DNA from: Ignavibacteriales bacterium
Lineage (GTDB): Bacteria > Bacteroidota > Ignavibacteria > Ignavibacteriales > Melioribacteraceae
NCBI GenBank assembly: GCA_026390775.1
Contig: JAPLFF010000001.1
Location: 1 to 39,506, forward strand
DNA length: 39,506 nt
Reading direction: 5' to 3'
The notes under the pieces: generated by a model
What the model saw: only the letters and a program-made list of their open reading frames with translations
What the model was told of the DNA's origin: nothing
Databases searched by the model: none
Translations under genes and position numbers: made by a program
Shown here: one piece after another, positions 27,583-35,169 of the stretch
How the letters are laid out: every line of letters starts with the position of its first letter
Numbering within the stretch: the stretch's first letter is position 1

Positions 27583-27610
27583 TGTCCTTATCCGAAATCT
27601 TTATCAAATA
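27583..27610. repeat. Dispersed intergenic repeat, short degenerate copy D
   Basis: TGTCCTTATCCGAAATCT (27583-27600) and the following TTATCAAATAA match the left end of copies A-C with several substitutions. It lies 21 bp after the DUF1003 stop. The similarity is short, so a chance match is possible. Confidence 0.4.
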
Positions 27611-27631
27611 ACAAATAATAGAATGAATGTA

Positions 27632-27667
27632 AAATAAAAAAATAGGTGAATCACACGATTCACCTAT
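27632..27667 (-). terminator. Rho-independent terminator of the minus-strand DUF2723 gene
   Basis: A perfect 11-bp stem, ATAGGTGAATC (27642-27652) with GATTCACCTAT (27657-27667), has a 4-nt loop. Read on the minus strand it is followed by a T-rich run (complement of 27632-27641) and sits 21 bp after the stop of the gene at 27689-30631. There is no T-run on the + side. Confidence 0.9.
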
Positions 27668-27688
27668 CTAAAGACTTCAAAAGAAAAG

Positions 27689-30631
27689 TTATTTAACAGT
27701 TTTCAAACTGTCATATTTAATTTCCATCTGCTTGATAGACGGATCGTTAGGGAAGAAGTACTCAAGTTTTTTTAGAATATTAATAGCTTTATCATACTCC
27801 CGCAGATTCTCATATATCTGGAGAAGAATGCTGTAAGGATTATAGTAAGAATTAACATCAGTAGGGTTGGAGTCAATCATCTTTAACATTTTAGGTTCAA
27901 TCTTGGAGGCCATTTTTTTATATTCATCCAAGTTTCCTACCAAGAAATATAAATTTGTTACGTCGAATAAAATCCTGAAATCGGTATTATCAATATCAAA
28001 CGGTATTTTTTTCTTCAACGTATCTATAACAGCAGAAGCTTTTTCTTTCTGATTATTGTAAACATAATTCATCGCCAGTCTTAAAAAAATCATTCTGTAA
28101 TTCTGTATCATTCCTCTGTGATTGTCATCGAAATAAATATTTTTATCATTCAATCCTCTGAATAGAAATCCGGACTGATATGTTTTACTAGTAGATGGAT
28201 TCTCATGCAATAAATTTTTTGACAACAATGCTTCATCGAGGAATTCTGATCTACTTTTATTTTTAAAAGGAACAAGTCTGTATGCCATTCCTTCAAGACG
28301 AAGATACTGATCCAATCCAATCTTACTGTCCTCTGAACAAGTTGAAGCGAAATAAATTGGGCGTTTCCAATTATTTGCCATTACAATAGACTGAACCGCC
28401 AGATCCTGAGGGCGTACTGCGTGCGCTTCTCCATAGTTAAGTGTCGGCTTCATCTCAAATTCAACTTTACCGGAATTAGTAATAGCGGTATCTGTAATAC
28501 CAAATTTGGTATACACATCTTTTGTAACCGGGATCATATAATTTTGTGTTTCCCATCTTACTGTTCCAATTTTATCTATCTCTTCATCGGTAAGATCCAT
28601 ATCGACTTTTTTGGCGCCATGAGGCTCTTCATCCTTTAATTGTCTTATATACCAATTAGTATTTATAAGACTAAGGCATGCAACGCGAACGTCTTGGCGA
28701 ACACCCTCAACTTCCTGAAGATACCAAAGAGGGAAAGTATCGTTATCGCCATTTGTAAAGAGAACTGCATCAGTTGCGCAACTTTGAAGAAAATTGTAAG
28801 CTACGTCCCAAGGCAACCAGTCTTTGGACCGATCCTGTTCATGATAATTGGAGATAAAGAGTCGAGCCGGAATTAAAACAAATGCCAAAGGCAAAACTAA
28901 AACCGGAATAAATTTAGATAAAGATTTAGAGTTGTACTTATTCTTCAAAAAATCAATGATGTTATATAGTCCGACCGAGATCCACATGCTGAAGAGAAAA
29001 CACATTGTTCCGTAGAATTTTATTCTTTCTCGCGGTTGCGGCTCCTGCTGATTTTGGTAATAGGCAGTTACGTAAGTAATCATTATAAATAGAACTAGAA
29101 AGACAGAAGCCATTTTCCAATCTTTTCTAAAATGAAAAAAGATACCAATCAAACCGATCAAGAATGGAATACCAAAATACGATTTAGAGACGTCGCCATC
29201 GAAACGCAGACCGAACAAACTGCCAAAGATATTTGCTATTCCATTAAAGGGCGCAACATTCGGCCCCGAATCCTGATCCCATGATTGTCTGCCCGCAAAA
29301 TTCCAAAGAATATATCTTGACATCATATGATTCATTTGATAATTCCACAAGAAGTCCAGATCGCTTGAATATTTTGTAAAGATTTCCTGCTGATGGGGCT
29401 CAATCGAATAACGACGCTGAAATGTAGGCCAGTCTCCGTACTGCTCTCTGTTAAGATAGGTCACTAATTCATTGAAATTATTAGGAGAGTTTTCATTTAT
29501 TGGAGGATTCTGGTTTGACCTGATTATTATTACACCATAGGATGTGAATCCAAGAATTACAAAAAAGAATGATTTTAAAATAAGGTTAAGTGTTGTTTTA
29601 CCTTTCTTTCCTGTATAAAAAATTAGATAGAATAGAGTGGAGAGAAGAACAAGAATTACTATCGTTGCAAGAAAATTATTAGCGCCCACAATTTTGGCAA
29701 TTAAATTAGGGAGGTAACGTACGATCCCGGGATATATTAATACCAGAGTTATTCCGCCTGTAATAAGAATAAGGTAGATTGAATTTCTGTTAAATAATTT
29801 TTTCCGAAACGCACCAATAAAAATTGCCGAAGCAGCAAAGATTATCCAGGCAAACTTTTTATCGAAACTTTGATACTCTTCAGGCGTAGGAGGCTGTAAC
29901 AGAGTCTGACTTGACCATAAAATTACCCCTATAAGTAAAATTAAAGCAACGTGCGCTAGGAAATAATAAACTGTACGCTTTAACTCCTTTTCGTCATAGA
30001 CATATTTTCTGAACATTATAAGCATGACGATTGAAATTGTGGTCAGAGCACCCATTAATCTCAAACTGGTAGAAAGACCAACGAGGTAAGCTAAAAGCAA
30101 AATAAATTTTTCATTATCCACTTTATCGGCTCTTTCATTCCAGATAAGAAGAAGGAGAACGATCGAAGCAAATACAAATGTGTTGGTTGCATAGACCTCT
30201 GTTTCTACAGCGTTCCACCATGTGATCATTGTAAAGGCAAATGTTAATGATCCTATAGCAGCAGTAAAATAAACAACCAAAACCTCGGATAAATTTGAGT
30301 AAGTATTTCCTCTAAAGTTTTCTATGATTTTTATTATTACGAGATAGAGCAAAAGAACTGCAGCTGCGCTAGTAAAAACAGAGATCAAATTCATCCTAAA
30401 AGCAATGTTTGTGGCGATTGGCAGCATAGAAACAAATCTAGCCAGCAATAGGAATAATGGTGCTCCTGGCGGATGAGGTATTTCCATTCCGGATGCTGTT
30501 GCAAGATATTCTCCGCAATCCCAAAATGAAACCGAAGGCTGTGCCGTTAAATAGTAAGTTATTCCGGCTAGGAGAAAAACTAATAGAGCTAAACTTCTTT
30601 TAATAATTTTGTAATTCATTTTGATCTTCAT
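27689..30631 (-). CDS. DUF2723 membrane protein, GT-C type glycosyltransferase-like
   Basis: This 980-residue inner-membrane protein has about 12 transmembrane helices followed by a soluble C-terminal part. The N-terminus has the DUF2723/protein O-mannosyltransferase-like signature: first helix, then 'FWDCGEYLATASGMEIPHPP' with Asp38 and Glu41 at the position of the catalytic acidic motif of GT-C enzymes, and 'HPPGAPLF'. The soluble region carries the family segment 'LFTNGDNDTFPLWYLQEVEG'. TPR-like helices sit near the end ('LREYDKAINILKKLEYFFP'). GT-C enzymes use lipid-linked sugars to glycosylate proteins or glycans in the periplasm; the acceptor here is unknown. It starts 66 bp after the PRC/MgtE_N/CBS gene on the same strand and is followed by a strong terminator. 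Confidence 0.88.
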   Translation of the reverse strand: MKIKMNYKIIKRSLALLVFLLAGITYYLTAQPSVSFWDCGEYLATASGMEIPHPPGAPLFLLLARFVSMLPIATNIAFRMNLISVFTSAAAVLLLYLVIIKIIENFRGNTYSNLSEVLVVYFTAAIGSLTFAFTMITWWNAVETEVYATNTFVFASIVLLLLIWNERADKVDNEKFILLLAYLVGLSTSLRLMGALTTISIVMLIMFRKYVYDEKELKRTVYYFLAHVALILLIGVILWSSQTLLQPPTPEEYQSFDKKFAWIIFAASAIFIGAFRKKLFNRNSIYLILITGGITLVLIYPGIVRYLPNLIAKIVGANNFLATIVILVLLSTLFYLIFYTGKKGKTTLNLILKSFFFVILGFTSYGVIIIRSNQNPPINENSPNNFNELVTYLNREQYGDWPTFQRRYSIEPHQQEIFTKYSSDLDFLWNYQMNHMMSRYILWNFAGRQSWDQDSGPNVAPFNGIANIFGSLFGLRFDGDVSKSYFGIPFLIGLIGIFFHFRKDWKMASVFLVLFIMITYVTAYYQNQQEPQPRERIKFYGTMCFLFSMWISVGLYNIIDFLKNKYNSKSLSKFIPVLVLPLAFVLIPARLFISNYHEQDRSKDWLPWDVAYNFLQSCATDAVLFTNGDNDTFPLWYLQEVEGVRQDVRVACLSLINTNWYIRQLKDEEPHGAKKVDMDLTDEEIDKIGTVRWETQNYMIPVTKDVYTKFGITDTAITNSGKVEFEMKPTLNYGEAHAVRPQDLAVQSIVMANNWKRPIYFASTCSEDSKIGLDQYLRLEGMAYRLVPFKNKSRSEFLDEALLSKNLLHENPSTSKTYQSGFLFRGLNDKNIYFDDNHRGMIQNYRMIFLRLAMNYVYNNQKEKASAVIDTLKKKIPFDIDNTDFRILFDVTNLYFLVGNLDEYKKMASKIEPKMLKMIDSNPTDVNSYYNPYSILLQIYENLREYDKAINILKKLEYFFPNDPSIKQMEIKYDSLKTVK

Positions 30632-30697
30632 TTTTTTTAAAGTTTGGCCAAATTCTGAAATCTAATCTAAAAGAATTCCAGATGGATTAAAAATCTT

Positions 30698-31984
30698 CTA
30701 ATCAATTATTCTGTGTTTTAAATTCATCATATCTCTGTACGTAACAACACCAAGAATTTTATCAGTCTTATCAACAATGGGAATTGCACGGAAGCCGTAT
30801 CTTGAAAATATAATTGTTGCTTCTTTCATATCGCAATCATTCTCAAGCTTGATTACGTTTTCGACCATGATATCAAGAAGAATTAAATGATCAGGGGAAC
30901 ATAATAGAAACGGTAAATCAATTACACCTAGAATAAGCTTATCCGGACTGACAACATAAATGTAACGTTTGAAATCTTTATCCTCAGCTGTTTTTCTATA
31001 TTCTTTAATAGCATCTGCTACAGTCATAGTTGGCGGAAATTGGATAAATTCAGTTGTAGTAAGATTAAGAATACTTTCTTCCTGCTTGTTAAGACTTGCC
31101 GTAATTTTCTCAACATCTTCTTTATCTAGGTGCAAAAGTATTTCATCTCTTTCATTAACCGGAAGTACGGCTAAAAGATCAGCAGCTTGTGCTGGTGTCA
31201 TCTCATTAATCAGTTCAATAACTTTTTCTCGCCTTAGGGAAATTACCAAATCTCTTTGAACGTTTGGATCGATTTCTTCTAAGATGTCCGAAGCTTGTTC
31301 AGAATCAAGACCTTCAAAAATAGTTATTCTCTGTTCGGGTTCTAATTCTTCAATAATATCGGCTAGATCAACCGGATGCATCTCCGATAACTTCTCTTTG
31401 AGTATATTTAATTTAACGTTTCCTTTAAAACTGCTAAGTTGTGTTGGAAGTGTTTGGATATAAGTCCATGAAACAATTTCTTCACTTATATCTTCTGCAT
31501 TTTTATAAATGAAATTGGCAAGTTTTTTCAAGCCAATTCTTCTAAGCAAACCATATTTACTCAAATCAACATCGCTCACATATAACTTATTATTGCGTAA
31601 GATCAGCTTAATATCATAAACCACTTCCACTTCTCGGTCCTCGATATCAATTACTTTTTTATCCAATACATAATCCTTAAGCAGAAGGTGATCTTTGCTC
31701 GGATCAAATAAAAAATTATCAATCTCAGTTGCATCGAAGCTTACTTCAATTTCAGTAGTAGAAAATCTTTTTACATTTGCCCATGAAAGTAATAATGAAG
31801 TTTTGCCTGCCGGTCTTTTAATCTTGATCGAAGTTACTTCAGGGATCTTTCCCGTTTCAACAATTACTAAATCCTCAAGCTTGCCGATCTTACTGCCGTT
31901 TAATATGACCTTGATACCTGAGATCTCGCTAAGGAAGAATTCATTTCCATTATGATTCTTTTCAGAAATATTTTGTCCATTCAT
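30698..31984 (-). CDS. Cytosolic PRC-barrel / MgtE_N / CBS protein (magnesium-sensing module without a channel)
   Basis: This 428-residue soluble protein has two PRC-barrel-like segments at the N-terminus (~15-85, 'EISGIKVILNGSKIGKLEDL'; ~90-165, 'LLKDYVLDKKVIDIEDREVE'). An MgtE_N superhelix follows (~190-300, 'LSEMHPVDLADIIEELEPEQ', 'LDSEQASDILEEIDPN', 'MTPAQAADLLAVLP'), then two CBS motifs (~310-428, ending 'YGFRAIPIVDKTDKILGVVT'). In MgtE the N and CBS domains sense cytosolic Mg2+ and gate the pore. Here there are no transmembrane helices at all. It is the third gene of a minus-strand set with an Nramp-like transporter and a small membrane protein (12 bp from the latter), so it may regulate that transporter. 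Confidence 0.88.
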   Translation of the reverse strand: MNGQNISEKNHNGNEFFLSEISGIKVILNGSKIGKLEDLVIVETGKIPEVTSIKIKRPAGKTSLLLSWANVKRFSTTEIEVSFDATEIDNFLFDPSKDHLLLKDYVLDKKVIDIEDREVEVVYDIKLILRNNKLYVSDVDLSKYGLLRRIGLKKLANFIYKNAEDISEEIVSWTYIQTLPTQLSSFKGNVKLNILKEKLSEMHPVDLADIIEELEPEQRITIFEGLDSEQASDILEEIDPNVQRDLVISLRREKVIELINEMTPAQAADLLAVLPVNERDEILLHLDKEDVEKITASLNKQEESILNLTTTEFIQFPPTMTVADAIKEYRKTAEDKDFKRYIYVVSPDKLILGVIDLPFLLCSPDHLILLDIMVENVIKLENDCDMKEATIIFSRYGFRAIPIVDKTDKILGVVTYRDMMNLKHRIID

Positions 31985-31996
31985 AAATCACCTTCC

Positions 31997-32203
31997 TTAT
32001 AGCAATGTAATAAATTTGTAGAATAGAATTGCAATCAATAGAAATAAGTACACTCTCAGCATTAACAAAGAGATTCTTACCAAAGGAGTTGTTTTTGTAT
32101 GAGGCACACGATACTTTTTATTTATCTCTCTAACTTCACGAAATGTGTTTTCGAAAAATTTATTAAAGCGCGATGATATTAACTCAAAAATCTGAAATCT
32201 CAT
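31997..32203 (-). CDS. Small single-span membrane protein
   Basis: This 68-residue protein has a basic, helical N-terminal part ('FFENTFREVREINKKYRVPH') and one C-terminal transmembrane helix 'LRVYLFLLIAILFYKFITLL'. It is probably real: it fits exactly between its neighbours (18 bp from the Nramp stop, 12 bp to the PRC/MgtE_N/CBS start), follows AT-poor wobble use like theirs, and is preceded by GGAG on the minus strand. No family recognised. It may be an accessory subunit linking the transporter to the soluble sensor, which is inference from position only. Confidence 0.6.
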   Translation of the reverse strand: MRFQIFELISSRFNKFFENTFREVREINKKYRVPHTKTTPLVRISLLMLRVYLFLLIAILFYKFITLL

Positions 32204-32221
32204 TTCTCATTTCTCCTTCTA

Positions 32222-33496
32222 TTACATAAATGCATTGGGGAACAGAGCGCTAATTGCATATAGAGTTGACAGTATGATAATCAGTGCAACAATTGTTATG
32301 TTAATAATATTTTGTGAGCGAGTATTTTTATACTTACCCATAACTTCTCCGTCATTAAGCAAAAGGATTAGAAATACGAGCGCTGCGGGAAGAAGCGTAA
32401 CCGCTATCACTTGAACAAAAAGAGTAATCAGTATTAGAGGCGCACCCGGAATTAAAGTAACAGCACCGGCGGTAAGTAATGCAAACATATAAACAGCATA
32501 AAACCAAGGAGCTTCTTTTATTTTATTATTAAGTGAATGTGCCCAACCAAAAACTTCTCCGAATGCCCATGAGCTAGCAAGTGAAATACAGATAGCGCCA
32601 AGAAATCCAGCGTCGAAAAGTCCAATTGCTAATAGTGTTCCGACATTTTTGTCAATATGCATTAAAGCTATTGCAGCTTGTGCCGCACTTTCAATTTCAA
32701 CTCTTCCAAAAAGAAGAGTTCCAGTTACAATTACACAGAAAATTGCAACAGTTACAGTGAAGAACGAACCAATCAAAGTATCAACCTTTCCCCATGGAAT
32801 ATCTTTTTCAAGAATACCCTTATCAACTACAGCGCTTTGTTGGAAGAAGATCATCCAAGGCGCAATGGTTGTTCCAATATTTGCCATTAAAAAAAAGAAT
32901 ACTTCATTTGTAAAACCACCTTTAGGTAAGCTGGGAATAAAAGTACCGGCAAGAACTTGATTTACAAAAGGATGAACCATGAATGCTGCGGGTATGTATA
33001 CTAAGTTGACTGCGCAAAATAAAAATGCAATCTTTTCCCAAGTCCAATAACTTCCTTGAAGAATCATTATAAGCATAACAAAAGAAACAACAAGGATCGT
33101 GATAACCGATGGTATCCCAAATATAGATAATGCTGCGGTCATGCCTATGAATTCTGTAACTAGAGTTAACCAATCTGTTAGAAGTAAGTCAATCAGTGAA
33201 AACCATCCCCAGAATGAACCGAACGCATAAAAGATTGCCTCAGCATGACCTCTTTTAGTAACTGCGCCTAACCTAACAGTCATTTCTTGAACGAAATAAG
33301 CGACAGGCAACAGCAGTAACAAAAACCAAAGAAGACTATATCCAAACTTTGAACCAGTAACTGCGTAAGTAGTAATTCCCCCTGCGTCGTTATCGGCTAG
33401 CATTACAATAAGGCCCGGACCAGCAATCATAAAATACAATTTGATTACCTTGGCAAATTTCCGGTATTGATAAAAAAGTTTTGCCCAAATGTTCAT
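32222..33496 (-). CDS. Nramp (SLC11) family divalent-metal transporter, Mg-type variant
   Basis: This 424-residue protein has about 11 transmembrane helices. The first helix, 'AGPGLIVMLADNDAGGITTY', corresponds to the Nramp 'GPG...DPGNIAT' region. The metal-site Asp is kept (Asp37) but DPGN reads DAGG, so the coordinating Asn is Gly40. In helix 6 the canonical 'MPH' reads 'APW' (Ala212-Pro-Trp214), so the transition-metal-selective Met is lost. These changes resemble Nramp-related magnesium transporters rather than MntH. The partner with MgtE_N and CBS domains two genes downstream agrees with Mg2+ as substrate. It is the first gene of the minus-strand group, and inverted repeats lie in its leader. 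Confidence 0.88.
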   Translation of the reverse strand: MNIWAKLFYQYRKFAKVIKLYFMIAGPGLIVMLADNDAGGITTYAVTGSKFGYSLLWFLLLLLPVAYFVQEMTVRLGAVTKRGHAEAIFYAFGSFWGWFSLIDLLLTDWLTLVTEFIGMTAALSIFGIPSVITILVVSFVMLIMILQGSYWTWEKIAFLFCAVNLVYIPAAFMVHPFVNQVLAGTFIPSLPKGGFTNEVFFFLMANIGTTIAPWMIFFQQSAVVDKGILEKDIPWGKVDTLIGSFFTVTVAIFCVIVTGTLLFGRVEIESAAQAAIALMHIDKNVGTLLAIGLFDAGFLGAICISLASSWAFGEVFGWAHSLNNKIKEAPWFYAVYMFALLTAGAVTLIPGAPLILITLFVQVIAVTLLPAALVFLILLLNDGEVMGKYKNTRSQNIINITIVALIIILSTLYAISALFPNAFM

Positions 33497-33515
33497 AATA
33501 GTTCCTTTAATTCAT

Positions 33516-33543
33516 TTAGTTACCAAAAAGTTTCTGTAACTAA
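33516..33543. promoter_or_regulatory. Inverted repeat just upstream of the Nramp-like start
   Basis: TTAGTTAC (33516-33523) and GTAACTAA (33536-33543) are perfect 8-bp arms around a 12-nt spacer, 19 bp upstream of the transporter start on the minus strand. It could form an mRNA hairpin that limits translation or be an operator for metal-dependent control. It is not an M-box: the leader is too short and lacks its core. Confidence 0.4.
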
Positions 33544-33566
33544 GAACCTATTAATCAGTAATTTCT

Positions 33567-33582
33567 AACTTCCTGGGAAGTT
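33567..33582. promoter_or_regulatory. Near-palindrome in the Nramp-like leader
   Basis: AACTTCC (33567-33573) and GGAAGTT (33576-33582) form a 16-bp palindrome with a 2-nt centre, about 70 bp upstream of the start. The short centre argues for a protein-binding site rather than an RNA hairpin. Confidence 0.35.
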
Positions 33583-33924
33583 GATTATAAATAATTTTAG
33601 GGTTAAAGATTATTTACTACTTGGACAATTCTTGAAAGTGGTACAGTCTGAGAGATTGATGAAGGATTATTAGAGGTCTATCAAACATGGAGACTGTATT
33701 TCTTCCAATATGAAAGATGTATTTGTGATTTCGGATGAACCACTCACATCTCCAACTGAATCTTCCACAGATTCTCCTATATTTGTTTTTAAATCTACCT
33801 TTGCAAAGTTAAGAAATATTTTTTTCTTTTCAATAGTAGAGTTCTTCATTTTATGATTTTTATCAAAAGAATATCTATTCTTTTTAATAATATGTAACAA
33901 AAAATTGTTCCCACGAAACGGGAT

Positions 33925-34112
33925 GTTGTCCATATCAAAAACTTCATCCGTTTATAAAAATGAACAGATATTGAGAAATCTACATGAAAATTTATTACTG
34001 ATCAAAGCCTATATAATAGATAGAAAAATTTTTTTATTGGGCGCAATTTGATCACAACAACCTCAAGAGCTGCTAAAATAAATTGAAAGTAGAGGAGAAT
34101 CTCTATCTCCTC
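33925..34112. repeat. Dispersed intergenic repeat, full-length copy B
   Basis: Homologous to 25245-25442 in the same orientation. It begins TGTCCATATCAAAAACT (33927-33943), contains TGAAAATTTATTA, ATAGATAGAAAAAT and TTGATCAC, and ends with hairpin GAGGAGA (34092-34098)/TCTCCTC (34106-34112) with 7-nt loop ATCTCTA. The stem keeps pairing and loop length with copy A although the bases differ slightly, which suggests a conserved structure. Confidence 0.7.
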
Positions 34113-34271
34113 CGGATTTTTAAAAGTCCTAAAATTGTTAAGCTTTTTTTATTAACTATATATAAGAAAATTGTTATCTTAATATTTAGATAGATGAATA
34201 TTCACCAAGCTCAGCATTTCTAAACTGGTTGCTCAAGTTATTTCTACATAAATAAAATTAATAATTATTCA
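34113..34271 (+). promoter_or_regulatory. AT-rich leader of the electron-transfer cluster
   Basis: No gene. An AT-rich stretch (34141-34200) precedes the membrane-cytochrome gene and includes the 10-bp palindrome TGAATATTCA (34195-34204). The promoter probably lies here, but no confident -35/-10 pair could be chosen. There is no clear ribosome site before ATG 34272. Confidence 0.35.
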
Positions 34272-35147
34272 ATGTCTAAAACACTTCATAGGATATTTAT
34301 ACTTATTCTCATTTTAATAGGGACTGCCACTTTTTTTTATTTTGGTATTTATGGGTATAGTTACTACTCAACCTCAAACGAAGAAAGATTTTTTAACGAA
34401 TTGCACAAATTTCTAAAACCAAGCGGATTAATCGGTCATGGATTAGGAATAATTGGATCTTTAATGATGATTATAGGTGTAAGTACATACATGATTAGGA
34501 AAAGAGTTAGAAAATTTGTCCGGTTAGGTTTTCTAAAATATTGGTTAGAAATACACATTTTTTTATGTAGTGTTGGTCCAATTTTAGTCTTATATCATAC
34601 AACATTTAAGTTTGGAGGAATTGTTGCCGTAAGTTTTTGGAGTATGATTGCTGTTGTTATCAGTGGTGTAATTGGAAGATTCATCTATATACAAATACCG
34701 AGAACAATTCAAGGACAAGAATATTCTTTAGATGAGTTAAAATCATTAGACCAAGATTATACACATAGACTTAAAGCAGAATTCGGCTTAGATGATATCT
34801 TGATAACAAAACTGGAATATTTTAATAAGATTCAGATTCATAAAAGAACAAATTTTTTCTCAATCGGTTGGTTGATATTAAAAGATTATTTTATGAACAA
34901 AAAATTGATCAGTGAGTTCAAGAAAGAATTAATCTTACGAAAAATTGAACCAAACAAAGTCAAAGCGATTGTAAAACTTTGTAATTCAAAATTAATTTTA
35001 TCTAGAAAAATCAGTCTTTTACATTCCGTACATAAAATTTTTAAATACTGGCATATTGTTCATCTTCCGTTTGCAATCATTATGCTAATAATTATGCTCG
35101 TTCATGTTACAGTAGCTGTAGCATTTGGTTATAAATGGGTTTTTTAG
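34272..35147 (+). CDS. Membrane protein with transmembrane histidines, probable haem-b cytochrome
   Basis: This 291-residue protein has about four transmembrane helices: residues ~7-30, ~52-75, ~95-140 (one or two) and ~262-284. Histidines lie in or at the ends of these helices: His56 ('GLIGHGLGIIG'), His95 and His109 ('EIHIFLCSVGPILVLYHTT'), and His261, His264 and His278 ('YWHIVHLPFAIIMLIIMLVH'). Paired histidines near membrane faces are typical of b-type haem sites in cytochrome b561 or ferric-reductase-like proteins. A charged cytoplasmic loop (~150-245) separates the helical halves. It is the first gene of a cluster with a ferredoxin-flavoprotein and multihaem cytochromes c, so it would carry electrons across the inner membrane. 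No exact family was recognised. Confidence 0.65.
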   Translation: MSKTLHRIFILILILIGTATFFYFGIYGYSYYSTSNEERFFNELHKFLKPSGLIGHGLGIIGSLMMIIGVSTYMIRKRVRKFVRLGFLKYWLEIHIFLCSVGPILVLYHTTFKFGGIVAVSFWSMIAVVISGVIGRFIYIQIPRTIQGQEYSLDELKSLDQDYTHRLKAEFGLDDILITKLEYFNKIQIHKRTNFFSIGWLILKDYFMNKKLISEFKKELILRKIEPNKVKAIVKLCNSKLILSRKISLLHSVHKIFKYWHIVHLPFAIIMLIIMLVHVTVAVAFGYKWVF

Positions 35148-35169
35148 AAAGATAATTCAATGTTTTTGA

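Larger units (their letters stand above)
33497..33924. other. Leader of the metal-transporter group; no confident gene
   Basis: This region precedes the Nramp-like gene on the minus strand and should hold its promoter. Two inverted repeats are listed separately. A minus-strand frame of 87 codons (33670-33933) is open but has no recognised similarity, no ribosome site, and its ATG falls in the left end of repeat copy B, so I do not call it. Confidence 0.5.

Noticed and set aside
33497-33669. M-box Mg2+ riboswitch before the putative Mg transporter
   Set aside because: The leader is AT-rich, shows only short inverted repeats, and lacks the long conserved three-helix core.
33670-33933. Open minus-strand frame of 87 codons upstream of the Nramp-like gene
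   Set aside because: No recognised similarity, no ribosome site, low-complexity composition, and its start codon lies in the dispersed repeat.
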